A DNA stretch of 64,000 bases from Bacteroidales bacterium (lineage in GTDB: Bacteria > Bacteroidota > Bacteroidia > Bacteroidales > UBA932), in assembly GCA_017620335.1 (NCBI GenBank), contig JAFZQO010000012.1, forward strand, positions 1-64,000, given 5' to 3'. The notes beneath the pieces were generated by a model, which saw only the letters and a list, made by a program, of their open reading frames with translations, made no database searches and was not told the DNA's origin. Numbering within the stretch: position 1 is the stretch's first letter; each line of letters starts with the position of its first letter. The position numbers and the translations under genes were made by a program. This document shows, piece after piece, positions 15,555-24,036 of this stretch.

Positions 15555-16627
15555 GAAGCAGGTTCGAAATAATCAAGCCGGCATCCGGGAATACGTTTCC
15601 GGATGCCCTTTTCTCTTTGTTCACCCGCCTCAGGCTGTTCTTCGCCACCGAAAGCGTAGAAGGCCGGATCCCCGCTTTCATCCGCTTCTTCCTGAGCGAC
15701 GCGCAGAACCAGGCCGGGGCCCTGCGGGCGGCCTTGGAAAGCCTACCCGCATGCCCGGCCGTTTCCATCGTGGAGCAGCCGCCTCTCGACGGCAGCCGTG
15801 TCGCGGCGCTGGTGCGGACTTCGCCTGAAAAGGAGGGATGCCTTTTCCACAGCCTGCGCCTTACGGAGGAGGAGGCGGAAGGGAGGGACTCCTTTGCCCA
15901 GTCCCGCCTGTTGTTCAGCAAGTATCTGGACATCATCCGCCCGCTAGGACTCGAAATGAAGACACATTGCGTACGGACCTGGATTTACGTGCGCGACATC
16001 GACTCCAATTATGCCGGACTCGTCAAGGCACGCAACGACGTATTCGCCGGGGAGGGGCTGAGCCACGATACGCACTATATCGCCTCAACCGGCATCGGTG
16101 GGGCGACTGAAGGCCGCCATGCCGTGGTGGCCATCGACTTTCTGACCCGGCCGGATATCAGCGAGTCAGACAAGACATACCTGAAAGCTCTCTCACACCT
16201 CAGTCCCACACACGATTACGGCGTGGCCTTCGAGCGTGGCGTGCGGCTCTCCGACGGGCACATTTATATCAGCGGAACCGCCAGCATCGACAACCGCGGC
16301 CATATCCTTCACGAGGGCGACGTCCTCGCCCAGACGGACCGGCTGCTGGAGAATATCTCCGAGCTGCTCCGCGAAGGCGGATCCAGTCTTGACAAGGTGC
16401 CATATTTCGTCATCTACCTGCGGGACATCTCGGATTACCAGGTCGTGGACGCCTATATGCAAGAACGCTTCCCCACCATCCCCCGCATCATCCTGGAGGC
16501 CCGCGTCTGCCGCCCGGGCTGGCTTATCGAGATGGAGTGCGAAGCCTTCGAGAGGGCGTATCACCCCCACTACCGCATCGTCGCAAGCGACATCTTCGAG
16601 AAAGAATTGAAGAACAGGCTATACTAG
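15548..16627 (+). CDS. Tandem Rid/chorismatase-like protein
   Basis: The 359-residue protein has a C-terminal YjgF/RidA-like domain (about 245-345: GHIYISGTASIDNRGHILHEGDV, then LDKVPYFVIYLRDISDYQVVDAYM) after a middle part (about 125-235: HCVRTWIYVRDIDSNYAGLVKARNDVF, HYIASTGIGG) that resembles the first Rid-like half of FkbO/Hyg5 chorismatases. Those split chorismate to pyruvate and dihydrobenzoate-type products. Whether this one acts on chorismate is not known. The start is uncertain: the GTG at 15548 overlaps the nitroreductase stop and suggests coupling, since the next ATG is far inside. Its stop overlaps the convergent next gene by nine bases. Confidence 0.7.
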   Translation: MVGSRFEIIKPASGNTFPDALFSLFTRLRLFFATESVEGRIPAFIRFFLSDAQNQAGALRAALESLPACPAVSIVEQPPLDGSRVAALVRTSPEKEGCLFHSLRLTEEEAEGRDSFAQSRLLFSKYLDIIRPLGLEMKTHCVRTWIYVRDIDSNYAGLVKARNDVFAGEGLSHDTHYIASTGIGGATEGRHAVVAIDFLTRPDISESDKTYLKALSHLSPTHDYGVAFERGVRLSDGHIYISGTASIDNRGHILHEGDVLAQTDRLLENISELLREGGSSLDKVPYFVIYLRDISDYQVVDAYMQERFPTIPRIILEARVCRPGWLIEMECEAFERAYHPHYRIVASDIFEKELKNRLY

Positions 16628-17044
16628 CGCGGCCAGCAGGTCGGCGGGGGTGCCGACGACCGCGTCGAAGAGTTTGTACATCAGCTCAGGTTCCACCATT
16701 TCAGGGATATAGGCGATTACGCGCCTGCCGGCGCCGGCCATCCATCCGGCTTCGGTGTGCGCGCTGCGCCCGCAGGGCAACACGAGCACGCAGGTGTCGG
16801 CCCATTCCAGGGCCTCCAGGTCGGCCGCGAACTGCCGCTCCGCCAGCGGATGGTGCAATCCTTCGGCGTACTGGTCGAAAACCCACTGGAAAGCATCAGG
16901 GTCGATGTCGGTCCAGCGGAAGCCGTTCCCGCCGTGGGGCGGGTTGCGGAAATCATAGACTTCATGCCCTGCATCTAGGAGCATCTTTACCACTTCGGGA
17001 TAGTATCGGTTCCTCCAGCTGGAGGCGACGTAGATCCTTGCCAT
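16619..17044 (-). CDS. Nucleoside 2-deoxyribosyltransferase-like protein
   Basis: The 141-residue protein starts MARIYVASSWRNRYYPEVV and has ALEWADTCVLVLPCGRSAHTEAGWMAGAG, the Rossmann-like fold and serine/glutamate motif of the nucleoside deoxyribosyltransferase and DUF4406 families. In those enzymes the glutamate of this late motif (here in HTEAGW) attacks the ribose. The true substrate is uncertain, since many small members are phage-related or of unknown role. It runs divergently from the Nudix gene 83 bases away; both act on nucleotides, so a shared pool-cleaning role is an inference. Confidence 0.7.
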   Translation of the reverse strand: MARIYVASSWRNRYYPEVVKMLLDAGHEVYDFRNPPHGGNGFRWTDIDPDAFQWVFDQYAEGLHHPLAERQFAADLEALEWADTCVLVLPCGRSAHTEAGWMAGAGRRVIAYIPEMVEPELMYKLFDAVVGTPADLLAALV

Positions 17045-17087
17045 GTCTCTAAGTTTTGGTTCAGACGAAGATACGAAGAAAAAGCAT

Positions 17088-17095
17088 TACCTTTG
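17088..17095 (+). promoter_or_regulatory. -7 box of the Nudix gene
   Basis: TACCTTTG matches the consensus and precedes the ATG at 17128 by 32 bases. No clear -33 box is seen. Confidence 0.5.
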
Positions 17096-17127
17096 CAACG
17101 ATCAATCATTATCCGGCCGTCATCAGT

Positions 17128-17562
17128 ATGAAAAGCATCGAAGTAGTCGCAGCCATTATCAGGAAGGGGGACAAGGTATTTGCCACCCAGAGGGGATATG
17201 GCGAATGGAAGGACTGGTGGGAATGGCCGGGAGGCAAGATGGAGCCCGGAGAGACCCCGGAGGAGGCACTTGTCAGGGAGATACGTGAGGAACTGGACGC
17301 AGAGATCGATATCCGGAAGTTCCTCCATACGGTCGAATGGGACTACCCTTCCTTCCATCTGACGATGCACTGCTTCATCTGCTCCCTGCAAAAGGAGGCG
17401 CTCCATCTCAACGAGCACGAATCGGCACGGTGGCTTGCCGTGGACGAGCTTGCGAGCGTCTGCTGGCTCCCGGCCGACCTAATCCTTCTCCCCCTCATCG
17501 AGAAGGAACTCGATTTACCTGCGGAAGACTCCGACGGAGTTGGGGACACGCCTCTCGCCTGA
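17128..17562 (+). CDS. Nudix hydrolase, MutT-like
   Basis: The 144-residue protein has the Nudix box GGKMEPGETPEEALVREIREEL (residues about 35-56), with an aspartate where the last glycine usually stands, a variation also seen in CTP- and dNTP-pyrophosphohydrolases. Upstream SIEVVAAIIRKGDKVFATQRG and downstream HECARWL-like ESARWLAVDELASVCWLPAD are typical of MutT/YfoO-type sanitation enzymes, which remove 8-oxo-dGTP or 5-methyl-dCTP. The ATG at 17128 fits family starts; the longer open frame overlaps the promoter. Its last 48 bases overlap the convergent gene. Confidence 0.87.
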   Translation: MKSIEVVAAIIRKGDKVFATQRGYGEWKDWWEWPGGKMEPGETPEEALVREIREELDAEIDIRKFLHTVEWDYPSFHLTMHCFICSLQKEALHLNEHESARWLAVDELASVCWLPADLILLPLIEKELDLPAEDSDGVGDTPLA

Positions 17563-18432
17563 GTGGTCGAAGACGCGGTTGTCGTAAGGGTGGTTGAGCA
17601 CGCCCAAGTTCTCATCCCACAAAGTAGATGAGCCGCCCCCGTCCAGATTCATGGCATCGTGCAGGCCCAGGATCCTGCAGATGAACGCCAGTTCGGGAAT
17701 CGTGGCCCCGTCGGCCTGCCCGGGAAACCTTCCGTCCACCACTACCAGATAAACCATCCTTCCAGAAGGCTTGTGAGGACCAGCCAGCGTGCCTTTGGGC
17801 ACCTCTCCGGGAAGTGTGTATCCCATGAAGGAACGTGGGTGGCGGCCGGCGTAGAAGTTTGTATCATCCTCTCCATTTACAAGCACTTTACCCTTCTCGA
17901 CCAGCATGGGGCCGGAGGAAAGGGCTTCGCGGCTCCGCCTCGAATCAGCGGCATTGTCAGGGGGAAGGCTGGTCATGATGCGGAGCCTGGTGCCACGGCG
18001 TCCTTTTATGAGCAGGAGGCCGTCGGCACGGTATTCCTCTTCCGGAGATGTGGAAGAAATGACCGTCCCGTCGTCCTTGACGAAGGTGGCCGGCGTGACA
18101 TCCCTGTTGAAATAGGATCCGTTCATAGCCATGTCCGCCCCGAAGTACGTCGCCATCTCGGAGGTGGAGCATGCGTCTTCCCCATCCCTTTCAAGTACCT
18201 CGACCTTCCATTTCCTCATGGGAAAACGGATGATGGAGATGGACTGGGTGGAGGAGAAAAGTTGAAGGGACGCAGTGCCGGCCTCGGCGCCGTCGCCGAG
18301 GTCACGCCACTGCCAGTCGGCGGTGACCAGGGCGAGGGAGTCGGCCGCCCCGGGCAGGGGGAACCCCTGCGCGGCGGCCCGCCCCGTGCCCGCAAGAACG
18401 AACGACAGGGTTATCAGAAGCGCCTTTCTCAT
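17515..18432 (-). CDS. Secreted phosphodiester glycosidase family protein (NAGPA domain)
   Basis: The 305-residue protein has a signal peptide (MRKALLITLSFVLAGTGRAAAQ), then a NAGPA domain, named after the enzyme that uncovers mannose 6-phosphate by removing N-acetylglucosamine. Motifs: GADMAMNGSYFNRD (mid-domain asparagine/phenylalanine), SGPMLVEKGK, RHPRSFMGYT, and the C-terminal AMNLDGGGSSTLW with the conserved aspartate. Bacterial forms probably cleave glycosyl phosphodiesters in wall or exopolysaccharides. It lies 62 bases after the DUF6565 lipoprotein gene and may be the last gene of that operon. The longer frame upstream codes only low-complexity arginine-rich sequence. Confidence 0.85.
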   Translation of the reverse strand: MRKALLITLSFVLAGTGRAAAQGFPLPGAADSLALVTADWQWRDLGDGAEAGTASLQLFSSTQSISIIRFPMRKWKVEVLERDGEDACSTSEMATYFGADMAMNGSYFNRDVTPATFVKDDGTVISSTSPEEEYRADGLLLIKGRRGTRLRIMTSLPPDNAADSRRSREALSSGPMLVEKGKVLVNGEDDTNFYAGRHPRSFMGYTLPGEVPKGTLAGPHKPSGRMVYLVVVDGRFPGQADGATIPELAFICRILGLHDAMNLDGGGSSTLWDENLGVLNHPYDNRVFDHSGERRVPNSVGVFRR

Positions 18433-18494
18433 ATTCTGGAAAGGATTATCCTGAGAAACACGGCCGCGCGGAGGCCGGGGAGGAGCGGGGGGCT

Positions 18495-18866
18495 CTACAG
18501 CCCCAGCTCCTCCAGGAAGCCCCGCGCGCCTTCTACGGCGGCGTCCACCGAATCGGGAATCTTCTTCAGGAGGGCATTGACCTCCTTGGCGACGTCCGCT
18601 ACGCCGCATTTGATTGCCGTTGCGGTGTATTTGCCGATGGCGGCGTTGGCCTTCTTCTTCTCGTCGGTGGAGAACTTGTCGTATCCGTCGACGTACTGCT
18701 TGACGAGTTTCTCGAACTGTGCATTGGCCGTCTGCCACTGTTCGGGAGTGAAGTCTGCGCCCTTTGCGGCTACCTTGTCAGCCGCCTGTGCTAACTTGTC
18801 AGGGATCGAAAACGCGCAGGCCGACACCAATACGGCGGCAAGCGCAAGCAAAAGAATTCTCTTCAT
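18495..18866 (-). CDS. Small DUF6565-type lipoprotein
   Basis: The 123-residue protein has a lipobox (LLALAAVLVSACAF, cysteine C17) followed by a helical body: ADFTPEQWQTANAQFEKLVKQYVDGYDKFSTDEKKKANAAIGKYTATAIKCG. The FTPEQW ... FEKL ... DEKKxxNxAIGKY pattern is that of DUF6565, found in many Bacteroidetes and of unknown role. It lies 21 bases after the OmpA-like gene, so it belongs to the surface operon that starts at 23933. Confidence 0.8.
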   Translation of the reverse strand: MKRILLLALAAVLVSACAFSIPDKLAQAADKVAAKGADFTPEQWQTANAQFEKLVKQYVDGYDKFSTDEKKKANAAIGKYTATAIKCGVADVAKEVNALLKKIPDSVDAAVEGARGFLEELGL

Positions 18867-18887
18867 GGTCTTGTCATTAATCTGTTA

Positions 18888-20864
18888 TCAGTCTGTGTCG
18901 GGAGGGGTTTCCTCGCCGTCGTAGCCGTTCAGGCGGTAGGTCTTGATCAGCTGGGAGATCTCCGGGTCGAGATTGCCGCGGTGGACGTAGGACGGCTCCT
19001 CACGGCAGGACTGGAGGTAGCGCGACACCGCCTCCTGCTCATCGCCGAGCCTTGAGTAGAGGATGGCCATCAGGTAGTTGACCGGAGCGGTCGGCTTCAT
19101 CTTCGAGAGTATCTCCATCGCACTCCTGTCGCGGTCAAGGCCCATGTAGGCGATTGCGGTGTTGAAGTCCTCGTAAGGCCTCAGCAACGCCAGGGCGGCT
19201 TCGTAATCCATGTTCAGCAGGGCGTTGACTCCGCGCATATACGTGGAGTCGAGGACAGTCGTATGGATGGTGTCCTTGACCATATCCTTGCGGTGCATGT
19301 GGAAGTCGAAAGCTACGTTGCGGAGTTTCGGATACAGCTCGTCGCGCAGGTATTGGTAGAACCTCTCCCTGGCGAGGAGCTCGTCCCTTCCGTCAAGGTC
19401 GGGGACGCGGCGGAGCAGGTCGTAGCGGGACTTGTCGCCTTCGGTCAGGTAGTCGTCGCCGTCCACGAGGATGTCCAGACGGTCCCAGTCCTCTCCCTTG
19501 TAACGGCTGACGAACGGAATGCGCACGCGCTCATGACGTACAAGCCGTCCGGAGGCGTCGTAACTCAGGCCCCTGGCGCGGTCCAGGGAGTCCTGAAGCA
19601 CCTTGATCTGGTCGTCGAGATACTTGGAAATGGACTCGCTGCGGGCCCTGGAAAGCCTCCAGTTGAGGCTTTCGCGGCCCTCCGGCGAGGCCGATGCCGT
19701 CACTATGATGGAATCCAGCAGGTAAGTGTCGTTGTCCAGCAGGGCCGCAAGGATGCGGCGTATCCTGCCCAGCTCGCGGCGGTTGTTGCCCATCGACAGG
19801 TCGATGTTGCTCTTTCCTACCTTGAAGTCGATGTTGCTGGTGGTGTTGGCGTCTGCATGACGCTCGATGACCTTGGAAACATACCGCTCCGTCTGGTCGG
19901 TGAGACCGGACACGGAGCTGATGTAGAAGGTGAGGGGCTCGCTCTCCGGGATACGGTACAGCCTGTTGTCAGACTCGTAAATGTCTCCGGAAAGTACTAT
20001 GTCCACCTTGCGCAGGCGCGGCCTGGTGACGATGGTCTGGACGTAGTTGTAGATGAAGTCTCCGCCCTTGCCCACCATAACGGTGTCCAGGCGGATGCCC
20101 TCGGTGACGATGGGAACCTTGACGTACCTGCGGTACATCTCGTCGAGCTTCTCCTTGCGCCTCTCGTTCACGCTGCGCGCCCTCTTGTTGGTATAATGCT
20201 CGATGGCCTGCTGCTCGGAAACGCCGTACATCGTATAGAACTGCTCGTCCGACACGAAGGTGCTGTCCGTCTTGAAGGCGTACAGGAGCGGGATGTTGCG
20301 CTTGAGGAAGATCTCCAGCGACTTGACGTTGATGAACCGGGTCGTGTCGGAGACTATCCTTGAAAGGAAACGTTCGTACTGCTGGTAACCCCTGAGCTGG
20401 GCCTTGCGGTAGGAATTGCCCGTGATGACCACCGGCTCGAGGCGCTCCACGTCACCCAGCATATACATGTCGGGGTAGAAGCGGAGCTGCCACTTGCTGT
20501 CCTGCATGGCCGCAGGCACGATGATCTGGAAGGCGAGGTCCACCTTGCCGTGACGCTCGGCGATGTTGCGGAACCGGGCGGTGACGCGGGCCGCCTCCAA
20601 AGTCTCCGTAGCGACCATCTCGCCGGAATCCTCGTCAAGGATGGCCTTCATCAGAATCAGTTCGGTGCCGTCGTCGTCCTTGATCCTCAGGGTGTCGCGC
20701 AAGGTTTTCGCCTCCTTGATCTCCGGGACGTAGACGTCCTTGCCAAGGACCAGCGAAGCCGCGGGATCCCCGCTCTTGATGGCGGCCAGCTTACGCTGCG
20801 AAGCGCAGGAAGAGATCAGCGCCAGGGCCACGAGAGTCCCTATGAGAACGATATTGGGTTTCAT
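18888..20864 (-). CDS. OmpA-like lipoprotein with TPR-like tail
   Basis: The 658-residue protein has a lipobox (LVALALISSCAS), a beta-rich N-terminal half with no family I can name, an OmpA-like peptidoglycan-binding region at about 330-420 (IDFKVGKSNIDLSMGNNRRELGRI, then DSIIVTASASPEGRESLNWRLSRARSESISKYL) and a helical TPR-like end (about 545-650). The SPEG...N..LSxxRAxxV motif binds diaminopimelate in OmpA proteins, here as NWRLSRARSES. The related arrangement in fimbrial operons (DUF3868 plus DUF3575) suggests anchoring of a surface structure to the wall. It starts directly after the stop of the DUF3575-type gene. Confidence 0.8.
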   Translation of the reverse strand: MKPNIVLIGTLVALALISSCASQRKLAAIKSGDPAASLVLGKDVYVPEIKEAKTLRDTLRIKDDDGTELILMKAILDEDSGEMVATETLEAARVTARFRNIAERHGKVDLAFQIIVPAAMQDSKWQLRFYPDMYMLGDVERLEPVVITGNSYRKAQLRGYQQYERFLSRIVSDTTRFINVKSLEIFLKRNIPLLYAFKTDSTFVSDEQFYTMYGVSEQQAIEHYTNKRARSVNERRKEKLDEMYRRYVKVPIVTEGIRLDTVMVGKGGDFIYNYVQTIVTRPRLRKVDIVLSGDIYESDNRLYRIPESEPLTFYISSVSGLTDQTERYVSKVIERHADANTTSNIDFKVGKSNIDLSMGNNRRELGRIRRILAALLDNDTYLLDSIIVTASASPEGRESLNWRLSRARSESISKYLDDQIKVLQDSLDRARGLSYDASGRLVRHERVRIPFVSRYKGEDWDRLDILVDGDDYLTEGDKSRYDLLRRVPDLDGRDELLARERFYQYLRDELYPKLRNVAFDFHMHRKDMVKDTIHTTVLDSTYMRGVNALLNMDYEAALALLRPYEDFNTAIAYMGLDRDRSAMEILSKMKPTAPVNYLMAILYSRLGDEQEAVSRYLQSCREEPSYVHRGNLDPEISQLIKTYRLNGYDGEETPPDTD

Positions 20865-21434
20865 CTAGAATACGTAAACAAAGCTGAGTGATACCGTGTC
20901 CGGATATATGAAGGTCTTTCGGCCTTCCTCGCGGACGTCATACTTCTTCGGGCTGCCGTAGTAGCCGTACTCCTGGAACACTCCGGCCCAGGCTCCCGCG
21001 CCGAGTTCGAAGTTGAAATGCTTGGAAAGCATGAAGGTATAACCCATGGAAAGACCGCCTCCGTATCCGTTCTTCCCTTCCTTGAGCGCGGCCCTCCAGA
21101 TACCGGTATTGGAGAAGGAGGCCATGTACTGGCCCTTAAAGGCTATCCACAGGCCGGAATTGACATACCAGGGCCAGTAGCGCACGCCCAGGTAGGCGGT
21201 CTTCTGCTGGTTGCGGATTATAGCGTCGTTCTTTTCATCCTGGAACTCCCAAGGATTGTAACGTCCTCCGGCCACAAGCGAGAAATGCTGTGACAGGGAG
21301 GCTCCGAGCTCGACGTTAGCCGTGCCGAGGGCCGCCCAGTCCAGGACGTTGGTCTGCACCGTCCATATCTGGGCGCCGCAGGTCAGGGGCAGTATCAGCC
21401 CGAGAACTCCGATGAGCAGTAATCTTTTCATCAC
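20865..21434 (-). CDS. DUF3575-type outer-membrane beta-barrel protein
   Basis: The 189-residue protein has a signal peptide (MMKRLLLIGVLGLILPLTCGAQ) and a small barrel: WTVQTNVLDWAALGTANVELGASLSQHFSLVAGGRYNPWEF, LGVRYWPWYVNSGLWIAFKGQYMASF, GYTFMLSKHFNFELGAGAWAG, ending in VSLSFVYVF with the terminal phenylalanine that directs barrel assembly. These features match DUF3575, which occurs with fimbria-associated OmpA-like genes. In this operon the partner is the OmpA-like lipoprotein that begins next to its stop codon. Confidence 0.82.
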   Translation of the reverse strand: MMKRLLLIGVLGLILPLTCGAQIWTVQTNVLDWAALGTANVELGASLSQHFSLVAGGRYNPWEFQDEKNDAIIRNQQKTAYLGVRYWPWYVNSGLWIAFKGQYMASFSNTGIWRAALKEGKNGYGGGLSMGYTFMLSKHFNFELGAGAWAGVFQEYGYYGSPKKYDVREEGRKTFIYPDTVSLSFVYVF

Positions 21435-21446
21435 CGGTCCTCCCCC

Positions 21447-22427
21447 TTATTCGCCTGAACCGGCGGCCGGTTCACTCTTCTCCACGAATGAGACTACGCG
21501 GGTGACGGAACGTCCGTTCCCGTCGTTGGCGGTGACGTAGACATATCCTCCCTCCGGGAAGACCTCGGGGCAGGTGACCTCCACCGTTCCGGTGGTCGCG
21601 GTCAGGCGGCGGATGGCCGTCTTGAGGCGGCCGTCGGTGCCGGCCACCACTACGGCATTCGCCGCACCGGTTCCGGTGATCTCATAGGCCAGCGTCACCT
21701 TCCCTCCGGGGGCGATGGGCACGTTCTCACCCACGCTCTCGCCATCCAGGGTCAGGGAAAGGCCGACCTCGATGAAACGGGGAAGAGTAAGGACCGTGCT
21801 GTCCGCGGCGAGGATGAGCTCGACCCGGTCGTCAAGTACATTGGCTCCGGAGAAGAACTCGTTCGCGTCCTTGCCCTTGACCTCCCAGTCCGTAGTCTCC
21901 CAGGTCTTTCCGCCGTCCCAGGAGATGCACCAGTGATCCTTTACGATTTCCAGAAGGGGGGTCTTTCCGTCCTTTCCGTCCACCATGAAGCGGTCTCCGT
22001 CAGCCGAGCGCATCCAGTCATCCTTCTCGTTGTCATACCAATACCAGTGGTCGCCGTCGGAGCGTACACCCAGGACGAAAGGCTTCGCGTCCTTTCCGTC
22101 CACACCGTTGTTGAGGTCGATGTGGTAGGTGTCATCCTTCACGACAGTTCCGTCAGGGCCGAGAGTTACGGTCCGGAAGAAGAGGGAGAATCCTCCATGC
22201 TCCTCGTCCTCGTACTCCTTGACATCGACTATATAGCCCTTCTCCGCCATCTGGGAGACTATGCCGTGGAGGTTGACGAGGCCGTTGTTCATGTCCTCGA
22301 CCTGCTCGTGGAGCCGGTCGATCTCGTTCTGCATGGAGATAAGCTCGTCACGGACGAACTGTCCGCAGCCGCTGACGAGGAGGGCGGCCGCCATGATGCC
22401 TGCTACGATATATCTTTTCATTTTCAT
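21447..22427 (-). CDS. DUF4988-type surface lipoprotein
   Basis: The 326-residue protein has a lipoprotein signal (MKMKRYIVAGIMAAALLVSGCGQ), a short coiled coil (ISMQNEIDRLHEQVEDMNNGLVNLHGIVSQM), then collagen-like and beta-strand repeats with paired tryptophans (VDGKDAKPF, VDGKDGKTPLLEIVKDHWCISWDGGKTWETT), as in the N-terminal DUF4988 region also found in PL29 lyases. The C-terminal part looks immunoglobulin-like. There is no lyase domain. The paralogue encoded next to it shares the layout. It is probably exposed on the cell surface; the function is unknown. Confidence 0.75.
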   Translation of the reverse strand: MKMKRYIVAGIMAAALLVSGCGQFVRDELISMQNEIDRLHEQVEDMNNGLVNLHGIVSQMAEKGYIVDVKEYEDEEHGGFSLFFRTVTLGPDGTVVKDDTYHIDLNNGVDGKDAKPFVLGVRSDGDHWYWYDNEKDDWMRSADGDRFMVDGKDGKTPLLEIVKDHWCISWDGGKTWETTDWEVKGKDANEFFSGANVLDDRVELILAADSTVLTLPRFIEVGLSLTLDGESVGENVPIAPGGKVTLAYEITGTGAANAVVVAGTDGRLKTAIRRLTATTGTVEVTCPEVFPEGGYVYVTANDGNGRSVTRVVSFVEKSEPAAGSGE

Positions 22428-22433
22428 GTATTT

Positions 22434-23933
22434 TTATCTTTGTAATACTTTGATTTCCGCATAAGTACGTTCTTCCATCATGGAAGTCGCCTTTATTGTC
22501 GTGGTACGGATTCCACCGGTCTCATTCTTGTCCGCATTCAGATACAGATGCCAAAATCCGTCCTCGGCATATAACTCCTGCTCAAGCCAATTGCAGTCTT
22601 CCGGTATGACGATCTTGAACACCACCTGACTGGTGAACCATAGTTCGCACTTGCCTCCCTCGGTGGGGATTTCGAGGGCTCCTATTACTTTTTCATCTTC
22701 ATCGTTTTCAATCTCCGTGTAATTGAACGACGATCCCGGCTCGATATCACAAGTTAAAGACGTCGTAGCCTGATGAACAACGATACGGGTATCGACGTGG
22801 TCGAACGTGGGTTCATTCACCACATCGATATATCCGACCCTGACCTCCGGCTCCGTATTCTCGGACAGTTCGAGGACAATGATTCCATCATCCAATTTTG
22901 CTGAGACTTTAATCCACTCAGGGGCGGATTTCACCGCAAAAAAGTTGCCGAAATCATATGGGATCTCTATGGTGTACTCAACGCTGGGGGCACGCACCGG
23001 GATGATCTGCATCTCTTCCACGGGAGGTGTAAAGATCTCGACAAAGGAGATCATCTTGACTGCGGAATAGCCGTTGCACCACGCCTGAAGCAGTATATAG
23101 CCTCTTACGAAGGGGTCCGGAACCTGGACTTCCACTACGCCGGTGCCGGGAGCCTCCCCTCCCACCACCTTGGAGAAGTACGTTCCATCGGTGCCGGAAG
23201 TGATGATCACCATGTCGAGCGCATCACCTTCAGTAATCAACTCGTAAGGGATGGAGAGGGTCTCGCCGGCCTTGACGGCCATGGTGTCGAGGACCGGGCC
23301 GCTGAAAGACATCTTGAAGTTGACGAAACGCGGAATCTCAATCTTGGTTCCGTCCCAGAGGACGAGGACGATCTTTGCAGGGTCGTCCATGATGACGTCC
23401 TTGAACACTCCGACGCCGTCCATCTCCTCGCAACTCCTGAGCTTCTCGAAGGTCTCCCCCCCGTCGGAGGAGATCCACCAGAAACCGTCTTCAACCTTGA
23501 TCACGGGCGCGATGCCATCCTCTCCTTCAGAGGCGCTGGCCCTCATCTTGTTGCCGTCGGCATCCAATAGCCATTCACCGTCGACAGTCCAGTAATATAT
23601 GCCGTCCTCGTCCAGGACTCCGACGGGGACCAGGGTCTTGCCGTCCTTTCCGTAATGGATGAAGACTTTCCTTCCATCCTGGAACGAGACCTCATATCCG
23701 TCCTCCGTCTCCACGAAGGAGGCCGGGAGGATGGTATGTGTGTCATCCAGTGCCTTGATGAGATTCTCGAGCGACTCCAGATTGTCGTTGGCTTCCGATA
23801 CAAGCCTTTGGAGCGCCTCAAGCTTTGCGTGGGTGTCTTCCAGCTCCTGCTTGACCATGTCCGTACAAGAATACAGCACAGTCATGAGGAGCGGCAGGGC
23901 GAGCAATGCCCCGACTCTTAGTACTCTTCGCAT
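22434..23933 (-). CDS. DUF4988- and BACON-type surface lipoprotein
   Basis: The 499-residue first gene of the surface operon has a lipobox (LPLLMTVLYSCTD), a coiled coil (KQELEDTHAKLEALQRLVSEANDNLESLENLIKAL), the YGKDGKTLVPVGVLDEDGIYYWTVDGEWLLD and DGFWWISSDGGETFEKL repeats of DUF4988 proteins, then a middle beta domain and two BACON-like domains at the C-terminus (NFFAVKSAPEWIKVSAKLDDG, VFKIVIPEDCNWLEQEL, with tryptophans at the expected places). BACON domains often bind mucin or glycan. The BACON part is missing from the shorter paralogue. Confidence 0.78.
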   Translation of the reverse strand: MRRVLRVGALLALPLLMTVLYSCTDMVKQELEDTHAKLEALQRLVSEANDNLESLENLIKALDDTHTILPASFVETEDGYEVSFQDGRKVFIHYGKDGKTLVPVGVLDEDGIYYWTVDGEWLLDADGNKMRASASEGEDGIAPVIKVEDGFWWISSDGGETFEKLRSCEEMDGVGVFKDVIMDDPAKIVLVLWDGTKIEIPRFVNFKMSFSGPVLDTMAVKAGETLSIPYELITEGDALDMVIITSGTDGTYFSKVVGGEAPGTGVVEVQVPDPFVRGYILLQAWCNGYSAVKMISFVEIFTPPVEEMQIIPVRAPSVEYTIEIPYDFGNFFAVKSAPEWIKVSAKLDDGIIVLELSENTEPEVRVGYIDVVNEPTFDHVDTRIVVHQATTSLTCDIEPGSSFNYTEIENDEDEKVIGALEIPTEGGKCELWFTSQVVFKIVIPEDCNWLEQELYAEDGFWHLYLNADKNETGGIRTTTIKATSMMEERTYAEIKVLQR

Positions 23934-23957
23934 ACGCAGTTTGAATATATATTAGAC

Positions 23958-23965
23958 AAATATAA
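23958..23965 (-). promoter_or_regulatory. -7 box of the surface-protein operon
   Basis: TATATTTG on the minus strand stands 25 bases before the ATG at 23933. The TTTG at 23980-23983 is too close (14 bases) to be a normal -33 box. The plus-strand promoter of the next transporter lies only 42 bases away. Confidence 0.5.
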
Positions 23966-24006
23966 GCATTTTCCTTCGCAAACGTGTAAAACTGGAGCGA
24001 AGATGT

Positions 24007-24014
24007 TATCTTTG
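24007..24014 (+). promoter_or_regulatory. -7 box of the dicarboxylate transporter gene
   Basis: TATCTTTG fits the consensus, followed by a 22-base leader to the ATG at 24037. It is divergent from the surface operon. No good -33 box is visible. Confidence 0.5.
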
Positions 24015-24036
24015 TAATGACCACAATTGAACAGTC

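Noticed and set aside
18433-18738. N-terminal extension of the phosphodiester glycosidase
   Set aside because: The extension overlaps the DUF6565 gene and codes only arginine- and glycine-rich sequence; the signal peptide starts at 18432.
19263-20363. Long open frame on the plus strand opposite the OmpA-like gene
   Set aside because: It is antisense to a gene with a clear signal peptide and domains; GC-rich third positions keep the opposite frame open. The same holds for long antisense frames at 27351-28448, 29653-30951, 33656-35017, 44857-46077, 51329-52924 and 52909-54585.
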